DNA of 64,000 nt. It comes from Nostoc sp. CMAA1605. GTDB taxonomy: Bacteria; Cyanobacteriota; Cyanobacteriia; Cyanobacteriales; Nostocaceae. The stretch lies in contig NZ_PJIZ01000002.1 of the NCBI RefSeq assembly GCF_021596505.1, positions 1 through 64,000 of the forward strand, in the 5' to 3' direction. Positions 28,627 through 37,237 of the stretch are shown here, in pieces. The position numbers were made by a program, and so were the translations under genes. The notes under the pieces are model-generated. The model was not told the DNA's origin, searched no databases, and was given only the letters and a program-made list of their open reading frames with translations. Numbering within the stretch: position 1 is the first letter of the stretch; each line of letters begins with the position of its first letter.

Positions 28627-28817
28627 CGTGAGGATAGAATAATATAGAGGCGATCGCAAAGTTCACGTCAAATGTAAACTTAGCAGCTACATTCCCCTAT
28701 TCTATATAATTGTCAATTAATCGAACTTTAAATACTGTTAATAGCCTGATTTTTGATATCTGACGCACCCTACAAATATGCTAGACTAATTTCTTAGTCA
28801 GGTAAGTTAGCTATTAT

Positions 28818-29474
28818 CTATACAACTCTCTTGACTTTTCTAATATTTGCACCTTGAACCTTTTCAATTTTGACTTTGACTATATCCCCTAAAGAAAGAT
28901 TAATGTCTTGCTTATTGACTTCCTCTTTTGATGGACAATCAGAACCTTGAATTTCGTAAGTGATTATGATTCTCTGTTTTGTTTTTTTTCCATCCTGTAG
29001 TTCTTGTTTGTCAAAATTGACTACTTTAGCATCCACAATCTGACCAACTGTAAAATTATAATTATTGCTGTTTTGAGAATTTAGTGCTGGATGTGTGGAG
29101 TTTACAGGTGGTAGTTTTGAAGCTGACATTTCACCAATGGGAACGCCAGCATCTTTGTAATAACGCATGAGGCGAGATACCCATCCTAAAATTTGCAGGA
29201 TGGTGTGAGCATCGCTAATACTTTTGAGATAATCACTACAGGCTTTATCAATACTACGATAGTAATCTGTAGTTTTTCCACTGTGTCCTATTTGTCTACC
29301 ATTGCTTACCAAGGTTTTGAGATACTTGAAAAACCTGGAAGTTGCATCTGGTTGATGAATGTAACCACGCAGATAAGCAACGGCTTTTCCTACTTCGTTG
29401 ACATCAGTATTATCTTTTACTAAAGTAAGAGCGATCGCATGGGCAATTTCCCACTGTGCATCTGATATAGTCAT
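28818..29474 (-). CDS. CRISPR-associated protein of unknown function, helical N-terminus, basic C-terminus
   Basis: 218 residues, last gene of the Cas operon, 2 nt after the preceding RAMP gene. N-terminal ~110 residues are helical (VAYLRGYIHQPDATSRFFKY, then LKTLVSNGRQIGHSGKTTDYYR, then ILGWVSRLMRYYK) and resemble a small-subunit (Cas11/Csm2)-like or RAMP-associated domain. The C-terminal ~75 residues (VGQIVDAKVVNFDKQE...LGDIVKVKIEKVQGANIRKVKRVV) look like a beta-barrel of OB/TRAM type that could bind RNA. Both readings are inference from sequence character. Confidence 0.72.
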   Translation of the reverse strand: MTISDAQWEIAHAIALTLVKDNTDVNEVGKAVAYLRGYIHQPDATSRFFKYLKTLVSNGRQIGHSGKTTDYYRSIDKACSDYLKSISDAHTILQILGWVSRLMRYYKDAGVPIGEMSASKLPPVNSTHPALNSQNSNNYNFTVGQIVDAKVVNFDKQELQDGKKTKQRIIITYEIQGSDCPSKEEVNKQDINLSLGDIVKVKIEKVQGANIRKVKRVV

Positions 29475-29476
29475 GA

Positions 29477-30526
29477 TTAATACATCCCTGATGGTGGTTC
29501 GCGGTCAGTGGGGTAACGTAGCACGGTTGTTAGTTCTTCTAGTTGTTGTTTTTGAACTAAACGCGAGTGTGCAGTTTGTATATGTTTCTGTTTAAATTGT
29601 GCTAATTTCTCTCCCGTGAGTTCATCACCTTCGCTAATTTCATAGGATGAATAACGCTGTTTTAAACTTTGCGGCTGTTTGATTTTATCGATAGTTACTG
29701 TCATTGTACCCATGCCAATAGGCTTACCACCACCGACTTTTAAAGCTAAGGGATATTTAGAATCTTGTCCTAATACAATTAATAAAGTCCCTAATTCTTC
29801 TGGGAGTAAGTTCTTGAAATGTAATTGCGTTTTAAAAGTATATTCTCTCCCCGCTTGTTGGACGGGAATACCGGAATTCTGTCCTTTATCAATGGCTTTG
29901 ATGGTATGGTAATAAAACTTACGTCCTGCGGCTTTACCTTTAATAAAGTATGCACTGCGTTGGTCTGGTCTGGGACGATATAAGGATGGCATAAATCCAG
30001 TAGTAAAGCCGATGCTTTCACACTTGGCATCATTAAAATCTAGCAGACCTTGCCAATCTAATGCACCAAATACCCGACTAGCTGGACACAGTTGTTCTTT
30101 GTTACGACAAGGTAAGCGTTCTGTAGGAATTTTATCTCTATATCTGGAAGTAATAACAGCTAATGTACTATTGGTAATCGCTTCATATACAGACCGAATG
30201 CAGCCTTTGAGGGAACTACCTTGAATTGATAGTTTTTGGTCAACACCCTGCACCATTGTTTTAATTAGGGGGATGCGGTTGTTTCCGATGTCGCTACCCA
30301 TCGCAACTATCCCTGTTGATATGTGCAGAGATGTTTGGACTTTCAGGGTAAGGTAGAGTGTACCATGTAGGCGATCGCTCAAATATTTATGATGTCCCAT
30401 CGGACGCTGTAAGTTAGGACGTTCTGAGGGGAAAGAAACGAAATCATAAGGCTTTGGTGGTAACTCTGGGTTAGATGAATCTCTGGGAGTCGGTCTTCTG
30501 GGTGGTGGGGGAGGAGTTCTTGTCAT
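29477..30526 (-). CDS. RAMP superfamily Cas7-like protein (type III-D)
   Basis: 349 residues. A proline-rich N-terminus (TPPPPPRRPTPRDSS) precedes a RAMP fold: LYLTLKVQTSLHISTGI, an insertion with GSDIGNNRIPLIK, then SIQGSSLKGCIRSVYEAI, ASRVFGALDW, and a glycine loop KVGGGKPIGMGTM. This is the Csm3-like layout (G-S-S-L-K-G-x-I-R). Conserved cysteines (PCRNKEQLCPASRVFG) may bind zinc, as in other type III Cas7 proteins. Fourth Cas7-like gene of the operon. Predicted backbone subunit of the effector complex. Confidence 0.85.
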   Translation of the reverse strand: MTRTPPPPPRRPTPRDSSNPELPPKPYDFVSFPSERPNLQRPMGHHKYLSDRLHGTLYLTLKVQTSLHISTGIVAMGSDIGNNRIPLIKTMVQGVDQKLSIQGSSLKGCIRSVYEAITNSTLAVITSRYRDKIPTERLPCRNKEQLCPASRVFGALDWQGLLDFNDAKCESIGFTTGFMPSLYRPRPDQRSAYFIKGKAAGRKFYYHTIKAIDKGQNSGIPVQQAGREYTFKTQLHFKNLLPEELGTLLIVLGQDSKYPLALKVGGGKPIGMGTMTVTIDKIKQPQSLKQRYSSYEISEGDELTGEKLAQFKQKHIQTAHSRLVQKQQLEELTTVLRYPTDREPPSGMY

Positions 30527-30527
30527 G

Positions 30528-31097
30528 TTAGTCTACCTCTAGAGTTAAAGCTACAAATTGTACGGCGGATGTTTCAGCGTCAATAAAGTAACGTTGCGCT
30601 AATTTTGGTTGTTTTTTGTTGTCTTCATGCAGTCGAATATCTAAAGTTTTGGGATAATCGAACCCTTTAGGAAAACGAGTTTCATCAGGACGATAGCCAT
30701 AAGCAGGATAGGCGTAAGATGGGAATTTTTCTGGATTATTCGGTTCTATTCGCCATGATGCTTGTTTTTCTTTATCTCTTTCTTTTAGTGGAATAAAATC
30801 TTTATGTTTACCTGCTATGGTTAACAGCAAAACTTCATACCTACCTTTAGTTTTTCGCTTCCACCGTAATTCAAACTGATGATTAAACATTTGACCTTCA
30901 GTCATAGGAGACTCAAAATCGTCTTTAGTTGGTGGGTGGTCTTGAATTCCGCTAACTTTGTGAGTCCAACGCAAAAAGTAGTAACTCTCTTCATATTTTA
31001 GTTTTTTGATTAAATCTAGTAATTCAGAAACTTCTAAAGCTTTTTCTGTAACACCAACAAATGGTTGCATTGTGAATCCTATAGTAAATCCTTCCAA
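30528..31097 (-). CDS. Csx19-like type III-D CRISPR protein
   Basis: 189 residues, between two Cas7-like genes; overlaps the upstream one by 19 nt and precedes the other by 1 nt. The pattern FELRWKRKTKGRYEVLLLTI, a mid-region with W and FPKGFDYP, and a C-terminus ending AQRYFIDAETSAVQFVALTL fit my memory of the Csx19 family, a beta-rich type III-D-specific component. The name rests on context and sequence style, not on alignment. Confidence 0.6.
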   Translation of the reverse strand: MEGFTIGFTMQPFVGVTEKALEVSELLDLIKKLKYEESYYFLRWTHKVSGIQDHPPTKDDFESPMTEGQMFNHQFELRWKRKTKGRYEVLLLTIAGKHKDFIPLKERDKEKQASWRIEPNNPEKFPSYAYPAYGYRPDETRFPKGFDYPKTLDIRLHEDNKKQPKLAQRYFIDAETSAVQFVALTLEVD

Positions 31098-32026
31098 GAG
31101 TTAACTGCTTGTGTAAACAATTCAGGTACACCATCCTTACTGTTACCTAACCATGTTAATTTCACACCAAAATTAAAATCCATAGCCTCTGCTGTAACAG
31201 ATTCGCTGTATTGAATATCTTTTGATGGAAAGCCATATTTTTCTGCTTCTGTAGGTTCTAAAAATTCTCCTACACCTAATAAAGAATTTATACTCCAAGC
31301 TTCTTTATTAATACCCAATCCGTATATGCTTCCGTCTCTCACTTGGCAACCAGGATACTGTAAAACTGCTTGATTTAATTTCACTTCCACAGTACCTAAA
31401 CCGCGAGATTTGGCAAAACCTAAACCAAACCAACCATCATTTAAATCGCGCAAGACTAAACCAATTAAACCTAGTTGCGCTAATGTAAAATTCTTGAGGT
31501 GGATTTTAGTTTTAAATTCCCCAGCCGTGCAGACTTGATAATTAAACGGCCCGACTGCAACAGAACCAAATACTCTATCAATTGCTACTCCATTACGTTC
31601 CTCAATTCTCAGAGGCTGTGAACTATCTGGGTGAGCATCTTCAATTCTGACACGACTAGCAATGGAAGTATTACCAAATATTTGATCAGTAAAACAAGAA
31701 AGCTTGTAAATATCGCTGGTTGAAGTCACATTCTTGAGATAGTCATATTTATCATTTAAAGGGTCATTCGCCCAAGGTAAGCTAGAATTAGTATCACGTT
31801 TATCTCTCCCTACAGTCCTCACTATGCGTTCTGCATGAGCGCGAATTGCTCCTTTTAAGCTGCTTCCTGGTAAATAAATTGAACGTCCCCCAGCGTGATA
31901 GGTTTCGACAAATTCCATATCAGGTTTTGTGGGGTCTGCTCCTTCTTTTCCTGACTTAATTAAAATCGGCCCATCAGGTATGATGCTTAAATCAATTGTG
32001 CAGTGATTAACAAATCTTTTGTGCAT
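31079..32026 (-). CDS. RAMP superfamily Cas7 protein (Csm3-like)
   Basis: 315 residues. N-terminal RAMP strand TIDLSIIPDGPILIKSG, then SIYLPGSSLKGAIRAHAERI, DQIFGNTSIASRVRIEDA, RNGVAIDRVFGSVAVG, and glycine loop GLGFAKSRGLGTVEV: the complete Csm3/Cmr4-type signature. The aspartate that cleaves target RNA in Csm3 precedes the GSSLKG strand; here DPTKPDMEFVE supplies candidates. Predicted backbone subunit contacting crRNA. Confidence 0.88.
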   Translation of the reverse strand: MHKRFVNHCTIDLSIIPDGPILIKSGKEGADPTKPDMEFVETYHAGGRSIYLPGSSLKGAIRAHAERIVRTVGRDKRDTNSSLPWANDPLNDKYDYLKNVTSTSDIYKLSCFTDQIFGNTSIASRVRIEDAHPDSSQPLRIEERNGVAIDRVFGSVAVGPFNYQVCTAGEFKTKIHLKNFTLAQLGLIGLVLRDLNDGWFGLGFAKSRGLGTVEVKLNQAVLQYPGCQVRDGSIYGLGINKEAWSINSLLGVGEFLEPTEAEKYGFPSKDIQYSESVTAEAMDFNFGVKLTWLGNSKDGVPELFTQAVNSWKDLL

Positions 32027-32051
32027 GACTGGATTTATTTGATGATAAAAA

Positions 32052-32672
32052 TTAAGCTGCTAATAAATTATTTAGCTGTACTTCACACTGTTGGAATATG
32101 AAATTAACAGCAGCAAATAATTTTCCTAGTTCTTGAATGGTATAATAGGTAATGTTTCTAGTAAAAATTTCTCCTTCTAATTTGCCAAACTGCCAGCGAT
32201 CGCCATTAGAAACAATGCCATAAATTACTACTTGATATTCTCCGTTTAATCGTTGAGCCGCAATCATTTCTGCTAGACATTGCGCCCAACCTGTCTCAAA
32301 GTTGTCTTGTTTAGCTTCAACTAAGATAAAATATGGTTTATCAAAGACAACTTTTCCTAATGGAGAACGTTTAGCTAAAATATATTCAGGAAATCCTGAT
32401 AGCTTTTCATCATAATTTAGTGATTGATGACTCCAGAGAACAAAATGATGGCGGTAGGTTTTCCAAACTTCTTTGATAACTGGATAAATGAGATTCTCAC
32501 AAATAGCAAATTCTGAGTTATCAACAACAGCATCCCGCATCATCAGTTCTAAATCTTCGCGGAAATAGTCAGAAATCGTAAAAGCCAGTTCACTAATAAA
32601 ATTTGCTTCGGTGTAAGTGACTTGAAATGCTTTGAGAACTTCACCAATGGTTTTGAAATTACTAAAAGCCAT
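32052..32672 (-). CDS. PD-(D/E)XK-like nuclease-fold protein inside the Cas operon
   Basis: 206 residues. A helical N-terminus (TEANFISELAFTISDYF) leads to a core with YFILVEAKQDNFETGWAQCL preceded by acidic residues, and AEMIAAQRLN, VVIYGIVSNGDRWQFGKLEG. EAK plus the upstream acidic residue and downstream Gln fit a restriction-endonuclease-like site. Such proteins are scattered singly through cyanobacterial genomes. Here the gene lies 11 nt from one Cas7 gene and 25 nt from the next, in the same direction, so it is in the operon. Nuclease activity is not shown. Confidence 0.75.
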   Translation of the reverse strand: MAFSNFKTIGEVLKAFQVTYTEANFISELAFTISDYFREDLELMMRDAVVDNSEFAICENLIYPVIKEVWKTYRHHFVLWSHQSLNYDEKLSGFPEYILAKRSPLGKVVFDKPYFILVEAKQDNFETGWAQCLAEMIAAQRLNGEYQVVIYGIVSNGDRWQFGKLEGEIFTRNITYYTIQELGKLFAAVNFIFQQCEVQLNNLLAA

Positions 32673-32682
32673 ATTTACCTCT

Positions 32683-33561
32683 TCAAGAATTTTGGGTTAC
32701 TTCGGTAGTGAGAGTATTAGCTTTATTTTCTCGTAAATGATTGATTAGTGATTGCGTCCACTCTTGCTTTTTCGACTCGTTCACATTTTGATAGATTGGT
32801 AGTTTCTCACCTAGATTACTATTTACTAATTCTTGTAAGTAAGTTAATAATTTCTCTGGGTCATTTTCAACATCAAGCCAATACATTTTCTCAATATCTA
32901 GTTTAACGACACCCAAGCCACGCGATCGCCCCCCTCCGAGTGGTATTTGTTCCGTCTCAAACTGGTGTAACCCAATCATCAACAGTCCCAGTTCATATTC
33001 CTTGGCGTTTTCTACCACCGCTTTAAATTGAAACTGCGTCCCTGCTGGAACTACTTGAAAGTCGTAGAGTTTCCCGTCTGCGGCGGTTTCGGTGTCTCTG
33101 TCGATAGCTACACCGTCTCTTTCTTGATATTGTCCAAACCAAGTATCAGGGACTACGGTTAAATCCCTGACTTGGAATTTGCTAGCTATCCAAGGTGAAC
33201 CAAATAGCCGAGAGGTTATATCTGTTTGCTTGATGAGTTCCTTAGTTAAAGTCTCATCATCTTCGCAACTATCTTTTAACTGCTTTATTTCCTGAGAAGT
33301 AATCGACCATTCTTCTTCAATAGCGGGGTTGGCTACTAATTTGCGATTATTACCTACAATACCTCGGAGGAAACTTTCTAGGCGCGATCGCATTGCACCT
33401 TTAAAGCTAGAACCTGGTATTAATGGATTACCCAAGCTATCTTTAATTACAGGTAAATCTGAGCCTATGGGTTCACTAGAACGACCTGCGCTAATTCTTA
33501 AGGCTGTTTTTGTTGTCAGTACGCCTGTAATTTCTAGGCGATTTTTGAATGTGTCAAACAT
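32683..33561 (-). CDS. RAMP superfamily Cas7 protein (Csm3-like, catalytic Asp present)
   Basis: 292 residues. LEITGVLTTKTALRISAG, then SEPIGSDLPVIKDSLGN, PLIPGSSFKGAMRSRLES, RLFGSPWIASKFQVRDL, RDGVAIDRDTETAADGKLYD and GGGRSRGLGVVKLD. GSDLPVIKD aligns with the segment holding the catalytic Asp of Csm3 (the xIDxPVIKD pattern). This is the best candidate for a target-RNA-cleaving backbone subunit. Directly downstream of the CARF-RelE gene. Confidence 0.9.
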   Translation of the reverse strand: MFDTFKNRLEITGVLTTKTALRISAGRSSEPIGSDLPVIKDSLGNPLIPGSSFKGAMRSRLESFLRGIVGNNRKLVANPAIEEEWSITSQEIKQLKDSCEDDETLTKELIKQTDITSRLFGSPWIASKFQVRDLTVVPDTWFGQYQERDGVAIDRDTETAADGKLYDFQVVPAGTQFQFKAVVENAKEYELGLLMIGLHQFETEQIPLGGGRSRGLGVVKLDIEKMYWLDVENDPEKLLTYLQELVNSNLGEKLPIYQNVNESKKQEWTQSLINHLRENKANTLTTEVTQNS

Positions 33562-33587
33562 AGCTGATTACTTTAGGATTTGTATTT

Positions 33588-34730
33588 TTAGGGATTTTTA
33601 TTTACTTCGGGTTCTTTTCCGTAACGGCGAAGTTTTAGTATTCCATTAATCGAAATACAACTTATTCGTAAGCCTTGAGTAACTCGGAAATGTGCAACAT
33701 CATCATTCCTATTTGTATATTTATCATATCTAAAACCTGGATGTTCTTTTAATACACTGGTATTACCATTTGATTGGCTGAGTAAATTTGACACTTTCGC
33801 AAGGTCTTCTTGGAGTTGTAATTTTTCTTTTTTATCTCTTATTCGCTTATAATCACTTTTAAAACTGTCTTCATAATGAAGTTTTGGAAAAATCAATAAA
33901 TCTTCTGAGAGTAAATTGATTTTGCACTGATTCCAAATCAATAGCCCCCAATTAGAAATAGTTACTTTTCCATCAATTTCAGTGAATAATGATTCTTCAA
34001 TATTCTCATCTTCAATTTGTTTAGGGGAAAAACTAGCTCCAGCATTTAATAATGCTAAGGTAACTTTATGCTTTTTAACTCGCTCATAATCTAGAGTAAT
34101 CGGTAAACGTGGAATAGTAATTAACTTAGATGATTCACCTTCAAACACATATATAATTTTATCGGCATAGAACATACCAATAGTATTCATATATCCTTGA
34201 ATTGCCTTAAACCCGCCAACTAAATTAAAGTAGATAGAATAACCATCTTTCTGAGACTCTTCATATCTTTTAGAAAGCCAATCAATTAAGTCGTCTATTC
34301 CTTGTTTAAAGTTTGCTGTATTTTCTGTAGAAAGCTGATCAGGGGTATATATTTCAATAAGATTGACTTGCTTGTGTAAAAAATCTTTAATTATTTTTGC
34401 TGTTGTTTGTCCTTGATATGTTTCAGTTGTAATCAACCAGTGAGTATCTAGCTTACCATTATCAACGTTATCTTTATATAAGCTATAGATACCATTTAGT
34501 TCAGCACTAGCGTCTTTAATTTCTAAAATATTACCGCTCTTTAACTTTTCTTCAGCCCTGTTTTTTAGGTCTAGAATAATATTAATAACTTCCGGCTCAT
34601 GTTGTTTAATTCTCTCCTCTGTCCAGTTAGCCGTTTTATCAAGTAGTCCCTTCCAACTTTTTGGATCTTTAGGGCGAATTTGGTTAGAGAGTAAACTTGT
34701 GCCAACCGTTGATACAACAAAGCGGTACAT
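33588..34730 (-). CDS. CARF - RelE fusion, predicted cyclic-oligoadenylate-activated mRNA interferase (Cami1-like)
   Basis: 380 residues. The N-terminus RFVVSTVGTSLLSNQ and the segment THWLITTETYQGQTTAKII, then YFNLVGGFKAIQGYMNTIGM are CARF (APE2256/Csm6-type) features for binding cyclic oligoadenylates. The C-terminal ~95 residues (EDSFKSDYKRIRDKKEKLQ, LAKVSNLLSQ, DDVAHFRVTQGLRISCISI, LKLRRYGK) look like a RelE/ParE toxin fold, not HEPN. CARF-RelE proteins known as Cami1 cut ribosome-bound mRNA after type III signalling. It is the only obvious ring-nucleotide effector of this locus and would depend on the Cas10 GGDD site. The linker of ~80 residues is unassigned. Confidence 0.78.
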   Translation of the reverse strand: MYRFVVSTVGTSLLSNQIRPKDPKSWKGLLDKTANWTEERIKQHEPEVINIILDLKNRAEEKLKSGNILEIKDASAELNGIYSLYKDNVDNGKLDTHWLITTETYQGQTTAKIIKDFLHKQVNLIEIYTPDQLSTENTANFKQGIDDLIDWLSKRYEESQKDGYSIYFNLVGGFKAIQGYMNTIGMFYADKIIYVFEGESSKLITIPRLPITLDYERVKKHKVTLALLNAGASFSPKQIEDENIEESLFTEIDGKVTISNWGLLIWNQCKINLLSEDLLIFPKLHYEDSFKSDYKRIRDKKEKLQLQEDLAKVSNLLSQSNGNTSVLKEHPGFRYDKYTNRNDDVAHFRVTQGLRISCISINGILKLRRYGKEPEVNKNP

Positions 34731-34762
34731 CTTTAAACACTCCTAAAAATTTGATAAATGTT

Positions 34763-35269
34763 TTATTTTGGTAAATTCATTTCACCGACTGAGGCTGTAT
34801 GTTCTCTAGCTAAATATCCTAAAAACAGTTGCACAAGTTTAATATGAACATTTTTGCGTAGTTGAGTTTGATTATCAATGTCATTTAAATGTGCTTCCAA
34901 ACCATGACCTTTAGGAATATTTCTCCTCAATTCTATTAAGATAGATTGTGCATTTTTTTCTAGATCATCTAGTGCATTTACTAGAGATTTAGCAAATATA
35001 TCTTTACCATGTGATGTTGTCCAAATGGGGCTTGAACCACTCCTTCCTACTTGGTACCGAATGTAATTTTTAATAATTTCAATTGAAGAACTCGAATCCA
35101 CAGCAACAGCCAAGACATTTCTGAAAGGAGATTTTTTATCTTTATTTGCTATGGCGAATTTATCTGATAAATCTTTAATTTTCTCGATAACTTCATCCAT
35201 TTGATTACTGATACATTTCTCAACTCTTAAAGCCAGTTGTTCTTTTAATAAATTATCCACTTCCGCCAT
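34763..35269 (-). CDS. Small helical CRISPR-associated protein (possible Cas11)
   Basis: 168 residues, 2 nt from csx10 and 32 nt from the CARF gene, so operonic. Helical throughout (LALRVEKCISNQMDEVIEKI, KNYIRYQVGRSG, DIFAKSLVNALDDLEKN, KNVHIKLVQLFLGYLAREH). Size and composition fit a type III small subunit, and no other canonical csm2/cmr5 is present. No specific motif seen; assignment is inference. Confidence 0.65.
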   Translation of the reverse strand: MAEVDNLLKEQLALRVEKCISNQMDEVIEKIKDLSDKFAIANKDKKSPFRNVLAVAVDSSSSIEIIKNYIRYQVGRSGSSPIWTTSHGKDIFAKSLVNALDDLEKNAQSILIELRRNIPKGHGLEAHLNDIDNQTQLRKNVHIKLVQLFLGYLAREHTASVGEMNLPK

Positions 35270-35271
35270 GA

Positions 35272-36531
35272 CTAAACAGCCTCCTCTCTGAAGATCAAAT
35301 GAAATTCATTGCAAATTTGGACTTGTCCGAAGCCTTCGCAGGTGCGATCGCCTATTCCATAAACCTCTAAATCTTCCCAAGCTTGTAGCCAGAGATTTTT
35401 ATTTTCTGTGCTGAATAAATAGACACTTCCTTTATTTGTAACTAACTCAACGTCTTTCATCAAACCCCAAGCTGTATTCCAGCCTGAGCGATAATCATAA
35501 CTACTATAAGCAGCGTGAATATGTAAAGATAAATCACTGACACCAGTATACTGCTGTAGCATTGCTGGAGAAATTACCGTTGTACGCTGCCATTGTTCAG
35601 TTAATATTGCATCTGCTTGTAAATCCACAGTGAAATAAGTACGATTTTCTGGCAATATCTCTAAAGGATTGCCAAATATTTTGCCCCATTCACTCCAGCG
35701 TTGACGTAATTTCTGATTAAATTCGTCTATTCGGTGAATAACTGTTGATTTAATATCAGTAGGTGCTTTAGCTGTAATTTTTACCTTGCCTAAGCCTCGT
35801 GAACCTGCACCACCTAAACGTAAATCATCTTGATGATTTTGAATAAACTGTTGTAAAGGCACAGCTAAATCATCATTTATTAAAACTACACCTGTATATG
35901 TGACAGGTCTTTTTTTATTTTCTTGAGATTCATTTAAAACTGCAATACTATATAGTACCCTTTCTTCAGAAGTTGCACGGCGGCGATTAATACCTACTCT
36001 AGTTAATAGACGATCATTTGCAGCAGGGGTGTAGTAATCATCATCATGTTCACTATAAAAACCACTAAAATGATCAACTCTTTCTCCATAAGTTGAATGT
36101 TCTGTTGGGCAATTTGGATCATATATTTGAGCATACTTTTCAGCGCAAAAACGGTCTATTAAAGTATCAAAAACACCATTTTTTTCGGACTCGCCTGTTT
36201 GAAATCCAGATTTACTCTTAGAACTTAGTACAGTCGCTGGTAATACTTGCACATTAGGTTTAAAAACACAATCACTATCAATAGTAATAATTCCTGGGTA
36301 GGCATTTTGAAAAATTGCTGGATTATCTCCTAGAAATAATTGATGAAAATCATCATCATCACTAATTGATTGATTAGTTCGCTTTAGTATTTGACTAGCA
36401 ACTGCACCGCGAATTACAGAACCAGGAATATATTGTTCAACTTCACTCACATTTCCACCTGGTTTTTGTCTACCAATTACTAAAGGAGACAGTGCTTTAA
36501 TTTCCAGATTAATTTTCTTCATTGTTTTCAA
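35272..36531 (-). CDS. csx10: Csx10 (Cas5-group RAMP of type III-D)
   Basis: 419 residues. MKKINLEIKALSPLVIGRQK, YIPGSVIRGAVASQILKR, FQNAYPG, HFSGFYSEHDDDYYTPAAND, RVGINRRRATSEERVLYSI, LRLGGAGSRGLGKVKIT: the Csx10 pattern of cyanobacterial type III-D systems. It is the Cas5-like subunit that should hold the crRNA 5' handle next to Cas10. Its 5' end overlaps the 3' end of the neighbouring cas7 by 23 nt. Confidence 0.92.
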   Translation of the reverse strand: MKTMKKINLEIKALSPLVIGRQKPGGNVSEVEQYIPGSVIRGAVASQILKRTNQSISDDDDFHQLFLGDNPAIFQNAYPGIITIDSDCVFKPNVQVLPATVLSSKSKSGFQTGESEKNGVFDTLIDRFCAEKYAQIYDPNCPTEHSTYGERVDHFSGFYSEHDDDYYTPAANDRLLTRVGINRRRATSEERVLYSIAVLNESQENKKRPVTYTGVVLINDDLAVPLQQFIQNHQDDLRLGGAGSRGLGKVKITAKAPTDIKSTVIHRIDEFNQKLRQRWSEWGKIFGNPLEILPENRTYFTVDLQADAILTEQWQRTTVISPAMLQQYTGVSDLSLHIHAAYSSYDYRSGWNTAWGLMKDVELVTNKGSVYLFSTENKNLWLQAWEDLEVYGIGDRTCEGFGQVQICNEFHLIFREEAV

Positions 36532-37237
36532 ATCCTTTAGCCAGAAAATCCCATGCGGCTTGTTCTACGGGTAAAGTAGGTAATTCCCAATGTAGCCAGC
36601 CTAAACCTGCTGATTTACTACCACCTAAAGCATTAATATGGAGCAATCCTGCTAAAATTAATGGTGCTGCATAAATTGGCGCATTAGATAAATAAATGTT
36701 TCCTGTAAACTTTAGTTGAATATTTGCTGGTGATGTTTCTAAAAAATAAAGTTTGTCTTCTTCAGCAGTCCGGCGACGGCGGTTGATAGTTACACCAGGA
36801 CGTATAACTTCTGGTAAAGTATCTGGTTCTTCTTCACAAATGAGGTCATCTAAAATGATACGGGAAGGTAAAACGGGATTGCCAAAAATTTGACAAATCA
36901 AACAATGATGATGTTTATCTTCTTCTGATTCTGATATTTTATATTCTGTTCTAGTAAAATCTTCTGTTAAACCTGCTCTTTGGGGACACATAGTTTGAGG
37001 ATTGGGAGAATAGCAAATAGGCCACTTTAAACCCCTAGCAATTTTTTCGCACTCATGGCGCAAGCGTCCTTTAATTTGAGAACCTGGAATTAGTAAATTA
37101 TCTTCAGCGTTGCGAACAATTGGTTTATCTGCAAGAGAACTGGAAGAACCACCAGCACCAATACATAAAGCCGTATCAATGACTGCTGTAATGGGATAAG
37201 TTTGCAATGAGTTGGATAATTCTTGTAGTTTAATCAT
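36509..37237 (-). CDS. RAMP superfamily Cas7 protein adjacent to Cas10
   Basis: 242 residues. AVIDTALCIGAGGSSSSLAD, then KPIVRNAEDNLLIPGSQIKG and RLRHECEKI, a Cys/His-rich insertion (CYSPNPQTMCPQRAG ... HHHCLICQIFGNPVLPSRI) that could bind zinc, INRRRRTAEEDKLYFLETS, and LGGSKSAGLGWL. Csm3-like. Its ATG overlaps the cas10 stop by 4 nt (coupled translation). Stop overlaps csx10. Confidence 0.88.
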   Translation of the reverse strand: MIKLQELSNSLQTYPITAVIDTALCIGAGGSSSSLADKPIVRNAEDNLLIPGSQIKGRLRHECEKIARGLKWPICYSPNPQTMCPQRAGLTEDFTRTEYKISESEEDKHHHCLICQIFGNPVLPSRIILDDLICEEEPDTLPEVIRPGVTINRRRRTAEEDKLYFLETSPANIQLKFTGNIYLSNAPIYAAPLILAGLLHINALGGSKSAGLGWLHWELPTLPVEQAAWDFLAKGFENNEEN

